A stretch of DNA of 64,000 nucleotides from UBA6398 sp963644855 (GTDB taxonomy: Bacteria > Bacteroidota > Bacteroidia > Bacteroidales > Bacteroidaceae), in assembly GCA_963644855.1 (NCBI GenBank), contig CAVIQL010000007.1:31517-95516 (forward strand), given 5' to 3'. This document shows positions 1 through 8,397 of the stretch, one piece after another. The position numbers and the translations under genes are program-made. The notes under the pieces were generated by a model. That model was given only the letters and a program-made list of their open reading frames with translations, searched no databases and was not told where the DNA came from. Position 1 is the first letter of the stretch; each line of letters begins with the position of its first letter.

Positions 1-1211
1 AGCTTCGCACAACCCTCACAGGCATCTCTGTTTCTACGGGAATCTTTTTGCTGATACTTTTACTTGGCGCCGGAAACGGAATAATACATGCCTTTGAAAA
101 TATGTCGGGCAATATGGCGTTAGATGTGATGCAAATAAACGGAGGACGTACTTCGAAACCATACAATGGCTTAAAAGAAGGCAGAAATATTTCGCTTGAC
201 AATCGCGACCTTAATATTGTAAATCATAATTTCACTAAGAAAGTGCGCGCAGTAACTGGTATGTTGCAGCAAAGCGATGTTATTGTTCGATATGGCACGC
301 AAAGTATTTCGCGAAGCCTCACTGGTGTTACTCCGCAATACCGCGAAATGACAACTCAAAAGATAATTGCCGGAAGGTTTCTAAACGAAATTGACATGCG
401 AGAGCGTAGGAAAGTGATTGTCTTGGCGCAAGAGGATGCTGACGAACTTTTTGGTTCATGGCGCAATGCTGTTGGCAAATTGGTTAATGCGCAGAATGTG
501 GCTTATCGCGTGGTTGGAGTTTGTTCTGACAACAATATGAGCACTAATCAAGACGTATTTATGCCGCTAAACACATTTCAGACTGTGTATAACAAAAACA
601 CGGAATATGATTGCCTAATGCTTAAAACCAGAGATATTCGTACGCAAGACGATATAGATAAATTCGCAAAGCAGTATAGAAGCATTGCAGGTCCTGTTCA
701 TATGTATTCTCCCGACGACGAAGATGCTTTATGGATGTGGAACACAACGGTAGGTGCAGAGCAGAGCGAGGAGGCAATGAAGATATTACATTTGGCGTTG
801 TGGATAATTGGATTGCTCACGTTAATCAGTGGAGTGGTGGGCATTAGCAACATTATGTTGATTACAGTGAAAGAGCGAACCCATGAGTTTGGTATTCGCA
901 AAGCTATTGGGGCTCGTCCGTTGTCGATTCTGAAAGGTGTGATAATCGAGAGCGTGGTGGTAACAATGATTTTCGGATATATAGGAATGGTTCTCGGACT
1001 TCTTGCAACCGAATACCTTAATCGGGTGGGCGGAGAGTCTAAAGTTGTGTTGGGAGATAATACAATGACTGTCTTTTCCAATCCTACGGTCGACTTTACT
1101 ACGTGTGTAGAAGCCCTTGCGGTTATGATTATTGCAGGAGTTATTGCCGGACTTATACCGGCGCGAAAAGCTGTTAAGGTAAAACCTATTGAAGCATTGA
1201 GGGCAGAGTGA
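1..1211 (+). CDS. ABC transporter permease, MacB/FtsX type (5' partial)
   Basis: The reading frame is already open at base 3 and reads LRTTLTGISVSTGIFLLILL, which is the first membrane helix of a MacB-like permease, so the true start lies before the window. A large extracytoplasmic domain follows. The C-terminal FtsX-type domain has three helices (around LALWIIGLLTLISGVVGISN, a middle helix, and AVMIIAGVIAGLIPARKA). The ending PARKAVKVKPIEALRAE is the usual MacB tail. The stop is followed after one base by the next permease gene, so the two are translated together and probably form a heterodimer. No ATPase is in view; it is presumably encoded upstream. Substrate unknown. Family assignment is firm, specificity is not. 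Confidence 0.9.
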   Translation, partial: LRTTLTGISVSTGIFLLILLLGAGNGIIHAFENMSGNMALDVMQINGGRTSKPYNGLKEGRNISLDNRDLNIVNHNFTKKVRAVTGMLQQSDVIVRYGTQSISRSLTGVTPQYREMTTQKIIAGRFLNEIDMRERRKVIVLAQEDADELFGSWRNAVGKLVNAQNVAYRVVGVCSDNNMSTNQDVFMPLNTFQTVYNKNTEYDCLMLKTRDIRTQDDIDKFAKQYRSIAGPVHMYSPDDEDALWMWNTTVGAEQSEEAMKILHLALWIIGLLTLISGVVGISNIMLITVKERTHEFGIRKAIGARPLSILKGVIIESVVVTMIFGYIGMVLGLLATEYLNRVGGESKVVLGDNTMTVFSNPTVDFTTCVEALAVMIIAGVIAGLIPARKAVKVKPIEALRAE

Positions 1212-1212
1212 A

Positions 1213-2493
1213 ATGAAAGAATGTATTAAAAAGATGTTGGGTCAAGTGTTTGACAGCGATCGTTTCGCAGAGGTTACAAGTACACTTGCCGGAAACAAGT
1301 CGCGCACAGTATTAACTGCATTTGGTATTTTCTGGGGTGTGTTTATGCTGGTGCTTCTGCTTGGTGGCGGCAAGGGTCTGCAAGATCTCATGATGTCGAA
1401 ATTCGGTGGCTTTGCAACTAACACAGGTTTGGTTTCAAGTAATGAAACTACCAAAGCATACAAAGGATATTCCAAAGGACGCAGTTGGGATTTGAGCATA
1501 AACGACATAGAAGGTTTGCGCAATTATGTTCCAAACTTAGATGTTGTGGTTCCTTTGGAAAATAAGTGGGGTAAAATAGCAAGGTATTCCAATAAAACAA
1601 CCAATTCGAATATGACTCTTAAAGGAATTGTTCCGGAGTATCAAAAGGTTGAAATTCCTGAGATAAAATACGGACGGTTTATTAATGAGAACGATTTTCA
1701 CCAGAGACGTAAAGTATGTGTGATTGGTAAGAGAATTTACGAATCATTGTTCCCTAACGTTGAAAATCCATGTGGCAAGTTTATAAATGTAGACGGTGTT
1801 TATTACGAGGTAGTAGGTGTAGACATGCACGAAAGCAATATAGGATTGGGCAGCACGCCACAGAATTGTATTTCTGTGCCATATAGTGTTTTCAGCAATG
1901 TATATAATTGTGGGAAAAACGTTTCTATTATAGCTTTCACAGCCAAACGCGGAACTACCATTGCTTCGGTTGAAGACAGGGTGAGGCATTATATATGTCA
2001 TACCCACGACATTAATCCCGAAGATCGCGAAGCCTTGGAATGGTGGAACTTGGAAAATATTTTTCAAATGTTCGACAATTTGTTTAACGGCATCAATATT
2101 TTGGTTTGGCTTATAGGAGTAGGAACCGTAGTGAGCGGAGTTATAGGCGTAACAAACATTATGCTTGTTTCTATTCGTGAACGCACGGTGGAACTGGGTA
2201 TTCGTCGGGCCATAGGCGCAAAGCCGCGCGACATTATTGTGCAAATTCTTACCGAAAGCGAAATTATGACAATTCTTGCCGGTATGTCGGGAATAATACT
2301 TGCGGTAGCAATACTTGCAGTGTTGGAAACTGCTATAAGGCAAAGCAGTGAATCTTCAGCCACATTTCAAATACCATTTGGCATAGCTTCTTGTGTGGCG
2401 ATGGCATTGCTTGTGATGGGATTGCTTGCAGGTATATTTCCTGCTATAAGAGCCTTGGCAATAAGGCCTGTTGATGCAATGAGAGACGAATAG
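1213..2493 (+). CDS. ABC transporter permease, MacB/FtsX type
   Basis: This 426-residue protein has the same build as its upstream neighbour: an N-terminal helix (SRTVLTAFGIFWGVFMLVLL), a long extracytoplasmic domain of about 220 residues, and a C-terminal FtsX domain with three helices, including GVIGVTNIMLVSIRERTVEL, which matches the conserved loop of MacB permeases. It ends PAIRALAIRPVDAMRDE. The ATG is one base after the preceding stop. In MacB systems the permease drives a periplasmic adaptor and an outer-membrane channel, and both of these genes follow here. Two permease genes in tandem suggest a heterodimeric exporter rather than a MacB homodimer. The substrate could be a peptide, lipid or drug and cannot be read from the sequence. 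Confidence 0.9.
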   Translation: MKECIKKMLGQVFDSDRFAEVTSTLAGNKSRTVLTAFGIFWGVFMLVLLLGGGKGLQDLMMSKFGGFATNTGLVSSNETTKAYKGYSKGRSWDLSINDIEGLRNYVPNLDVVVPLENKWGKIARYSNKTTNSNMTLKGIVPEYQKVEIPEIKYGRFINENDFHQRRKVCVIGKRIYESLFPNVENPCGKFINVDGVYYEVVGVDMHESNIGLGSTPQNCISVPYSVFSNVYNCGKNVSIIAFTAKRGTTIASVEDRVRHYICHTHDINPEDREALEWWNLENIFQMFDNLFNGINILVWLIGVGTVVSGVIGVTNIMLVSIRERTVELGIRRAIGAKPRDIIVQILTESEIMTILAGMSGIILAVAILAVLETAIRQSSESSATFQIPFGIASCVAMALLVMGLLAGIFPAIRALAIRPVDAMRDE

Positions 2494-2509
2494 GGATATT
2501 AAAAAAATA

Positions 2510-2572
2510 ATAACCGATATTTTTTAAACGATAACCGATGTTTTTTTAAAAATATCAGACATTGTTCAGAGA
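2510..2572. repeat. 21-nt tandem array A, three units
   Basis: Three consecutive units of exactly 21 nt begin at 2510, 2531 and 2552. They read ATAACCGATATTTTTTAAA, ATAACCGATGTTTTTTTAA and ATATCAGACATTGTTCAGA plus the remaining bases. The array lies between the second permease and the adaptor gene, inside what otherwise looks like one operon. Confidence 0.85.
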
Positions 2573-2599
2573 ATAAAATAGAATATAAAAATACAAGTT

Positions 2600-3724
2600 A
2601 TGAAACGAATTATAAGAATAGTGGTAGCGGTGATTATATTGGCCGTGTTTGCAGGAACTTTTGTTTATCTATATCAGAAATCAAAGAAAACTCCGGAACA
2701 ATACCAGGTGGAAGATGCCAAATATGCCGACATTTTGCGCACCACGGTGCTTAACGGCAATATTGAGCCGCGAGACAAAGTGGAAATCAAACCTCAAATC
2801 AATGGTATTATTTCAGATATTTACAAGCAGCCTGGTGATGTGGTGAACTCTGGAGATATAATTGCAAAAGTAAAAGTGATTCCGTCGATGGAAGAACTAA
2901 ATTCAGCCGACAACCGAGTGCGACTTGCCGCAATTAATCTTGAGCAGGCTAAACGCGATTACGACCGCGCCAAGAAACTCTATGACGACAAATTGGTGAG
3001 CACCGAAGAATACGAAAAAGCCAAACAGGAACTCTTGAAAGCCAAAGAAGAAAGAAACACAGCCGGCGACGCCTTGCAAATAGTGAAGGAAGGTGTTTCT
3101 GCATCAAATAGCGGTTACAGCACAACGCTTATACGCTCCACAATCACCGGAATAGTGCTCGACATACCCGTAAAGGTGGGAAATTCTGTGATAATGAGCA
3201 ACACCATGAACGACGGTACTACAATTGCAACCATAGCCAACATGAATGATCTTATATTCAAAGGTACAATAGACGAGACCGAAGTGGGACTTATCAGTAC
3301 CGGAATGTCGATGACTATCAGCGTGGGGGCTTTACAGGACCATAAATTCTCGGCTATACTTGAATATATTTCGCCTCAGGTAAAGTCTTCGAGCGATGGC
3401 AGTAGTGCAAATCAATTTGAGATAAAGGCCGCGGTGAAAGTTCCTTCTGATGTAAAAATACGTTCGGGTTATAGTGCAAACGCCGAGATAGAATTACAAA
3501 AAGCCGTGCATGTGGTTTCGATTCCCGAGGGATGCGTGGAGTTTGAAGGCGATAATGCATACGTTTATGTGCTTACAAAGAAAGAACCACAGACCTTTGA
3601 ACGCCGAAAAGTGGTAACAGGATTGAGCGATGGCGTAAAGATAGAAATAAAGAGCGGACTTAAAATTGGCGACAAGGTTAGGGGAAATATCATTTCCTCG
3701 GACGATGCCGACGACAACAATTAA
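2600..3724 (+). CDS. efflux periplasmic adaptor (HlyD/MacA family)
   Basis: A 374-residue membrane fusion protein. The N-terminal helix (IIRIVVAVIILAVFAGTFVY) anchors it in the inner membrane. A barrel-sandwich half motif (EIKPQINGIISDIYKQPGDV) follows at about residues 53-75, then a long coiled-coil hairpin (about 95-150, rich in AKRDYDRAKKLYDDK-type heptads), the second lipoyl half (TLIRSTITGIVLDIPVKVGN) and a beta-barrel domain. Such adaptors link a MacB-type permease to a TolC channel, and both genes flank this one. The ATG start follows an AT-rich leader without a Shine-Dalgarno site, normal for the phylum. The 21-nt repeat array just upstream may separate it transcriptionally from the permeases. 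Confidence 0.92.
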   Translation: MKRIIRIVVAVIILAVFAGTFVYLYQKSKKTPEQYQVEDAKYADILRTTVLNGNIEPRDKVEIKPQINGIISDIYKQPGDVVNSGDIIAKVKVIPSMEELNSADNRVRLAAINLEQAKRDYDRAKKLYDDKLVSTEEYEKAKQELLKAKEERNTAGDALQIVKEGVSASNSGYSTTLIRSTITGIVLDIPVKVGNSVIMSNTMNDGTTIATIANMNDLIFKGTIDETEVGLISTGMSMTISVGALQDHKFSAILEYISPQVKSSSDGSSANQFEIKAAVKVPSDVKIRSGYSANAEIELQKAVHVVSIPEGCVEFEGDNAYVYVLTKKEPQTFERRKVVTGLSDGVKIEIKSGLKIGDKVRGNIISSDDADDNN

Positions 3725-3736
3725 AGTAGCAATGAG

Positions 3737-5047
3737 ATGAACAGAATGATAACGCTGATGGCTTTGGCGGTAATGATAATGCCGTGTAAAGCCCAAAGAG
3801 TGATGACACTCTCGCAATGTATCGATTATGCTATTTCCCATAACATAAGCATAAAACGTTACTCCAACACTGTGGAGCAGCAAAAGGTGCAGCTTTCTAC
3901 TTCGCGCAATTCGCGTTTGCCGGATTTAACTGCAGGAGCTTCGCAAAACTTCAATTTCGGTCGTGGATTGAACTCCGACAACGCCTATGTCAATCGCAAT
4001 ACACAGAGCACGGGACTGAATTTGCAAACAAGCGTTCCTTTGCTGACCGGTGGTAGGATTCCGAATGAAATAGCAATGAATAAATTGAACCTTCAAGCCG
4101 CAACAGCCGATTTGGAACATGCACAGCAAAGCATTGCCCTGCAAGTAGCTGCCGCATATCTGCAAGCCGTTTACGCAGCAGAGGTTGTTAAGGTTCAAGA
4201 AACCCAGGTGGCTTTTGCAAAAGTGCAGGAAGACCGACTGACAAAACTTTTTCAAGCAGGAAAGTCGGCCGAAAGCGAAGTAGTAGAGGCTCAATCCCAA
4301 GTGGCACAAGACGAAATGCAGCGCACGCAAGCTATATGCGACCAAAAACTTGCTATGCTCGACCTTTCTCAGTTGCTCGAACTTCCTTCGCCCGATAGCA
4401 TAGCGATAGTGTCCCCCGAAGGAGATGCTTCGGCAGTACTCCCGCCTTTGCCCGACCAGATATTCGCAGCGGCAGAAGGTATAAAACCCGAAATACAAGC
4501 TGAAAAGTTGCGCTTGCAATCAGCCGAAAAAAATATACGCGTAGCAAAAGCCGCATTGTATCCCACATTGTCGCTCGGAGCCGGATTATCTTCGGAATAC
4601 TACAAGACATCGGGCTTCGAAACTCAGTCGTTCTCTAAGCAGATGAGCGATAACTTTAGTAAATCAATAGGTCTCTCACTAAACATTCCTATATTCAACC
4701 GTCTTGCGACTCGCAATGCTATTCGCCAAGCCAAACTTCAACAAAGCGCTCAGGCTTTACAACTCGACGAAACAAAGAAAACGCTTTATAAGGAAATACA
4801 GCAAGCATATTATAATGCCGTAAATGCGCAATCAAAATACCAATCGGCACTCGTAGCCCAGAAAGCAGCCGAAGTAAACCTCAATATGATGACAGGAAAA
4901 TATGAAAACGGGCGTGCAAATGCCACAGAATTCGAAGAAGCCAAGACAAAGCGAACAAAAGCAGCGAATACGTGCCTCCAAGCTAAGTATGAATACATTC
5001 TTAGAATGAAAATAATCAACTTTTATCAGGGACAATCTATAAATTGA
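3737..5047 (+). CDS. TolC family outer membrane efflux protein
   Basis: A 436-residue protein with a short signal peptide (ITLMALAVMIMPCKAQ) and the duplicated TolC architecture: two copies of a long alpha-helical segment (KVQEDRLTKLFQAGKSAESE and the later AEVNLNMMTGKYENGRANAT) separated by beta-strand pieces such as SIGLSLNIPIFNR. The segment beginning LSQCIDYAISHNISIKRYSN is the typical N-terminal opening of Bacteroidetes TolC proteins. It starts 12 bases after the adaptor stop, so adaptor and channel form one transcription unit. It should form the outer-membrane exit duct of the efflux complex encoded here. Confidence 0.93.
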   Translation: MNRMITLMALAVMIMPCKAQRVMTLSQCIDYAISHNISIKRYSNTVEQQKVQLSTSRNSRLPDLTAGASQNFNFGRGLNSDNAYVNRNTQSTGLNLQTSVPLLTGGRIPNEIAMNKLNLQAATADLEHAQQSIALQVAAAYLQAVYAAEVVKVQETQVAFAKVQEDRLTKLFQAGKSAESEVVEAQSQVAQDEMQRTQAICDQKLAMLDLSQLLELPSPDSIAIVSPEGDASAVLPPLPDQIFAAAEGIKPEIQAEKLRLQSAEKNIRVAKAALYPTLSLGAGLSSEYYKTSGFETQSFSKQMSDNFSKSIGLSLNIPIFNRLATRNAIRQAKLQQSAQALQLDETKKTLYKEIQQAYYNAVNAQSKYQSALVAQKAAEVNLNMMTGKYENGRANATEFEEAKTKRTKAANTCLQAKYEYILRMKIINFYQGQSIN

Positions 5048-5089
5048 ACCTTATACGACAAACGAAAAATATAATTATAGAAAACAGCA

Positions 5090-7930
5090 ATGAAATTGAT
5101 ACCTACATCTCTATTAAAAGCAGGCGCAGTATTGACATTGTCTTTATTGTCTGCCTTTGCAAATGCACAGCAACTTCCTGTTGTTCCAATTGACTCGGCT
5201 ATCCGTTACGGCATACTTCCCAACGGAATGACATACTATATACGTCATAATGATTTGCCCAAGCAACGTGCAAATTTCTATATAGCACAAAAAGTCGGTT
5301 CGGTACAAGAAGATGATACGCAGCGTGGACTCGCACATTTTCTCGAACATATGTGTTTCAATGGTTCAAAAAACTTTATCGGTAACGGGATTGTGGATTA
5401 TTGCGAGAGAATTGGTGTGAAATTCGGGCAAAATCTTAACGCCTATACTTCAGCTGATGAAACTGTTTATAATATAGATGACGTTCCTGTAAGTCAAAGC
5501 AACATTGATACCTGTTTGCTTATTCTTCACGACTGGGCTGACGGACTTACTCTCGATCCTAAGGAAATAGATAAGGAGCGTGGTGTAATTCATGAGGAGT
5601 GGCGTTTGCGCTCTTCTGCATCGCAACGTATTTTAGAACGTCAGTTGCCAAATCTTTATCCCGGTTCTAAATACGGAAACCGCATGCCAATTGGTTTGCT
5701 TTCGATTATCGATAGTTTCAAACCTCAAACGTTGCGTGCGTATTATGAAAAGTGGTATCGTCCCGACCTTCAAGGAATAGTTGTTGTGGGAGATATTGAT
5801 GCTGCCAAGGTAGAAGAACAGGTAAAAACTTTGTTCTCGGATATAAAAATGCCCGAGAATCCTGCCAAATACGAAACTTACCCCGTGCCAGATAACTTTT
5901 CGCCAATTTATGTTGTGGACAAGGACAAAGAGCAAACCATGCCGCAAATAATGGTAATGTTCAAGCAAGACCCTATAGCCGACAATCTTAAAAACACTCC
6001 CATTTTCTTTGCGCGGCAATATATGATTTCTTTGTTTACTATGGCTATGAATGGACGTCTTGATGAACTTTCGCAAAAAAGCGACTGTCCTTTCGATGCA
6101 GCCGGCATTGTTTACGACATGTATATCTTCTCGAAAACCAAAGATGCTCTGTATGGAAGTATCACTCCCAAGGAAGGGAAAGGACGTGAAGCCTTGAAAG
6201 TTGTGATGGAAGAGATTGAAAGGGCACGCAAGTTTGGATTTACTGATACGGAGCTCTATCGCGCGAAAGAAGAGTTTCTTAGCCGAATGGAAAAAGTGTA
6301 TGACAATCGCACGAAACAGAAGAATGCTTTTTTTGTGAGTCAATACGTGAGGAATTTTCTTGAAAAAGAACCTATACCGTCGATTGCCGATGAGTTTGAA
6401 TTGGATAAGCAAATAGCAGCGCAGGTTAAACCGACAGATATATCAAATTATTTTGCGAGCCTTACCGCAAAAACCGATACAAATTTCGTTGTAGTAGCCG
6501 AATATCCTGAGAAAGAAGGTGTGGAAATACCATCTGTCGAGGATTTGAAAGCAGCTGTAAGCAATGCGTTGCGCTCGGAACTTACACCATATGTGGATAA
6601 TGTAAAGACGGGAAGCCTTGTTCCGGTTCTTCCAAAGAAAGGTAAAATAACCAAGGAGGAGAACGATGCGTTTGGTTACACTCATCTTACGCTTTCCAAT
6701 GGTGCAAACGTTTATTTCAAAGCCACCGATTTTGACGAATCCCAGGTGATATTCAGCGCATCTTCGTTTGGAGGATACCAAAAGACTGCCAAAGCCGATA
6801 TGGTGAACGTTAAACTTTTCGACAATATAATGAATTCTACGGGAATTGGAGATTTCAAACAAACAGAACTCGACAAGAAACTTGCAGGAAAGCAAGTGTC
6901 AACCTCGGTGTCGCTCAACGAAACTACCGAAACGCTTTCAGGAGCATCTACTCCCAAGGATATGCGCACGCTTTTTGAATTGATTTATCTGAGGTTCTGT
7001 AAACCGTCGATAGATAGCGCAGCTTACCAAAGTGTGGTAAATCAAATAAAAACTATGCTCGACAATGCCGAAAAACGTCCCGAAACAGCGTTTAGTGATT
7101 CGGTGAATGCTATGATATACGACCATAACATAATGAAACGGCGTTTGGTAAGCGATGATTTGAAACAGGCCAATTACAACGCCATACGCCGCATATATTC
7201 CGAGAGGTTCAATTCGCCAAGCGATTTCAACTTTTTCTTTACGGGTAAAATCAATGCTGATAGCATCAAGGCGTTTGCCGAGCAATACATAGCTTCTTTG
7301 CCATCTTTGAAAGTGCGTGAAAAACGCTCCCAAAAAGTTGTGGAATATCACAAAGGGGAGATTACCAACAAATTCACGCGTGCAATGGAAACGCCAAAGG
7401 CTTACATCTGTACAATGTTTTCAGGAAAAACAAAATATAGCCTGCGCAATTCAATTATAAGCATTGTTTGTGGAGATCTTCTTCAAAAACTTTATACACG
7501 TACCATTCGCGAGGAAGCTGGCATTGCCTATGTGGTGCAGGCTGACGCGAATACTAAGTTTGCTCCACGTGAGAGTTACTTGTTGGAGATAATTTGTCCC
7601 ACCCAACCTTTGAAAATCGATTCCGCTATGCTGCTTGTTAACCAAGGTCTCGAACAAATTGCGAAAAATGGTGTATCTAAGCAAGATTTGGACGATGTAT
7701 TGAAATTCCGAACCAAACAATATGCCGACTTACAGCGAAACAATGGCTATTGGAACCAATTGATTGCTAACAAGGTGGGTTATGGAATTGACACAACCAC
7801 AGGTTTTGGAGAAATACTCCAATCCATAACATCTGCAGACATACAGAATTTCCTAAACAAAATGGTATTGAAGCAGAACAATCGTGTAACGGTGATAATG
7901 ACTCCCGAAAATATGATAGACAAACAATAA
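5090..7930 (+). CDS. M16 family zinc metallopeptidase (insulinase/pitrilysin-like)
   Basis: A 946-residue protein with a signal peptide ending AFANAQ. The inverted zinc motif HxxEH is at residues 83-87 (HFLEH), and ERGVIHEE at 163-170 supplies the third metal ligand. Length and layout fit a full two-halved M16 peptidase: an active N-terminal M16 pair and an inactive C-terminal pair starting near residue 525 (TLSNGANVYFKATDFDESQV). It probably degrades peptides in the periplasm. The start is 42 bases after the tolC-like stop, so it may be co-transcribed with the exporter, which would fit a role in peptide clearance or maturation; that link is inference. A strong hairpin follows the gene. Confidence 0.93.
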   Translation: MKLIPTSLLKAGAVLTLSLLSAFANAQQLPVVPIDSAIRYGILPNGMTYYIRHNDLPKQRANFYIAQKVGSVQEDDTQRGLAHFLEHMCFNGSKNFIGNGIVDYCERIGVKFGQNLNAYTSADETVYNIDDVPVSQSNIDTCLLILHDWADGLTLDPKEIDKERGVIHEEWRLRSSASQRILERQLPNLYPGSKYGNRMPIGLLSIIDSFKPQTLRAYYEKWYRPDLQGIVVVGDIDAAKVEEQVKTLFSDIKMPENPAKYETYPVPDNFSPIYVVDKDKEQTMPQIMVMFKQDPIADNLKNTPIFFARQYMISLFTMAMNGRLDELSQKSDCPFDAAGIVYDMYIFSKTKDALYGSITPKEGKGREALKVVMEEIERARKFGFTDTELYRAKEEFLSRMEKVYDNRTKQKNAFFVSQYVRNFLEKEPIPSIADEFELDKQIAAQVKPTDISNYFASLTAKTDTNFVVVAEYPEKEGVEIPSVEDLKAAVSNALRSELTPYVDNVKTGSLVPVLPKKGKITKEENDAFGYTHLTLSNGANVYFKATDFDESQVIFSASSFGGYQKTAKADMVNVKLFDNIMNSTGIGDFKQTELDKKLAGKQVSTSVSLNETTETLSGASTPKDMRTLFELIYLRFCKPSIDSAAYQSVVNQIKTMLDNAEKRPETAFSDSVNAMIYDHNIMKRRLVSDDLKQANYNAIRRIYSERFNSPSDFNFFFTGKINADSIKAFAEQYIASLPSLKVREKRSQKVVEYHKGEITNKFTRAMETPKAYICTMFSGKTKYSLRNSIISIVCGDLLQKLYTRTIREEAGIAYVVQADANTKFAPRESYLLEIICPTQPLKIDSAMLLVNQGLEQIAKNGVSKQDLDDVLKFRTKQYADLQRNNGYWNQLIANKVGYGIDTTTGFGEILQSITSADIQNFLNKMVLKQNNRVTVIMTPENMIDKQ

Positions 7931-7957
7931 TCCGTATTTTCATCTACCATAGATTTC

Positions 7958-7999
7958 AACCCCGTTCTCATTTCTTTTTCACGAGAACGGGGTTGGCTT
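7958..7999 (+). terminator. intrinsic terminator after the M16 peptidase gene
   Basis: A perfect 12-bp stem, AACCCCGTTCTC (7958-7969) against GAGAACGGGGTT (7983-7994), with a 13-nt loop, is followed by GGCTTTTA. It should end the efflux/peptidase transcript. Confidence 0.75.
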
Positions 8000-8066
8000 T
8001 TATGATAAGGGTAGGGGAGTTGTTGAATTGATATACAAAAAAAACATATTTGAAAGCTAAAAAACA

Positions 8067-8150
8067 ATGTCTGATATTTTTCAAAAAACATCGGACATTG
8101 TTTAAAAAATATCGGTTATTGTTTAAACAATATCCTATATCGTTTTTATG
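8067..8150. repeat. 21-nt tandem array B, four units
   Basis: Units start at 8067, 8088, 8109 and 8130, each exactly 21 nt. A degenerate fifth unit may extend to 8171. The third unit, ATATCGGTTATTGTTTAAA plus CA, is close to the consensus. Confidence 0.85.
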
Positions 8151-8285
8151 ATAATCACAAACCGTTTTGCGTGTAGTTTAACAAGAAATGAAAAGTAGGA
8201 ATATCATAACATTAAAGCAAGTTCAACCTGTAACTCAAAAGTAATTTCGAATCATATTTTTGGGGGCTTTTCCTTTTATGAAAAG

Positions 8286-8317
8286 TTTATAGGTTCGTTT
8301 TTTTTTTTTTACATTTG
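8286..8317 (+). promoter_or_regulatory. promoter with a T13 homopolymer next to the -7 box
   Basis: TACATTTG at 8310-8317 matches the Bacteroidetes -7 box TAnnTTTG. Thirteen consecutive T (8298-8310) fill the spacer directly upstream and provide the first T of the box. A weak -33 candidate, TTTA, is at 8286-8289. The giant gene starts 80 bases downstream. Changes in T number would alter the promoter spacing. Confidence 0.6.
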
Positions 8318-8397
8318 CATCCTTATATAGATCAAGTTGTTATATACCTTGGTTTGTAGACTAATATTGGTTGTAAATTGATTAAAATATATTTTTG

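Larger units (their letters stand above)
7931..8397. other. 467-bp intergenic region before the giant surface-protein gene
   Basis: It holds, in order, a terminator hairpin, one copy of the 11-mer AAGGGTAGGGG (8007-8017), 21-nt array B, about 140 bases with no recognisable feature, and a promoter with a T13 run. No coding potential is seen. Confidence 0.7.

Noticed and set aside
3926..4519. A 197-codon open frame antisense to the first tolC-like gene
   Set aside because: Cysteine/phenylalanine-rich composition, no family resemblance, and it fully overlaps a well-supported gene.
5633..6412. A 259-codon open frame antisense to the M16 peptidase gene
   Set aside because: It has shadow-type composition (His/Phe/Arg-rich) and no recognisable domain.
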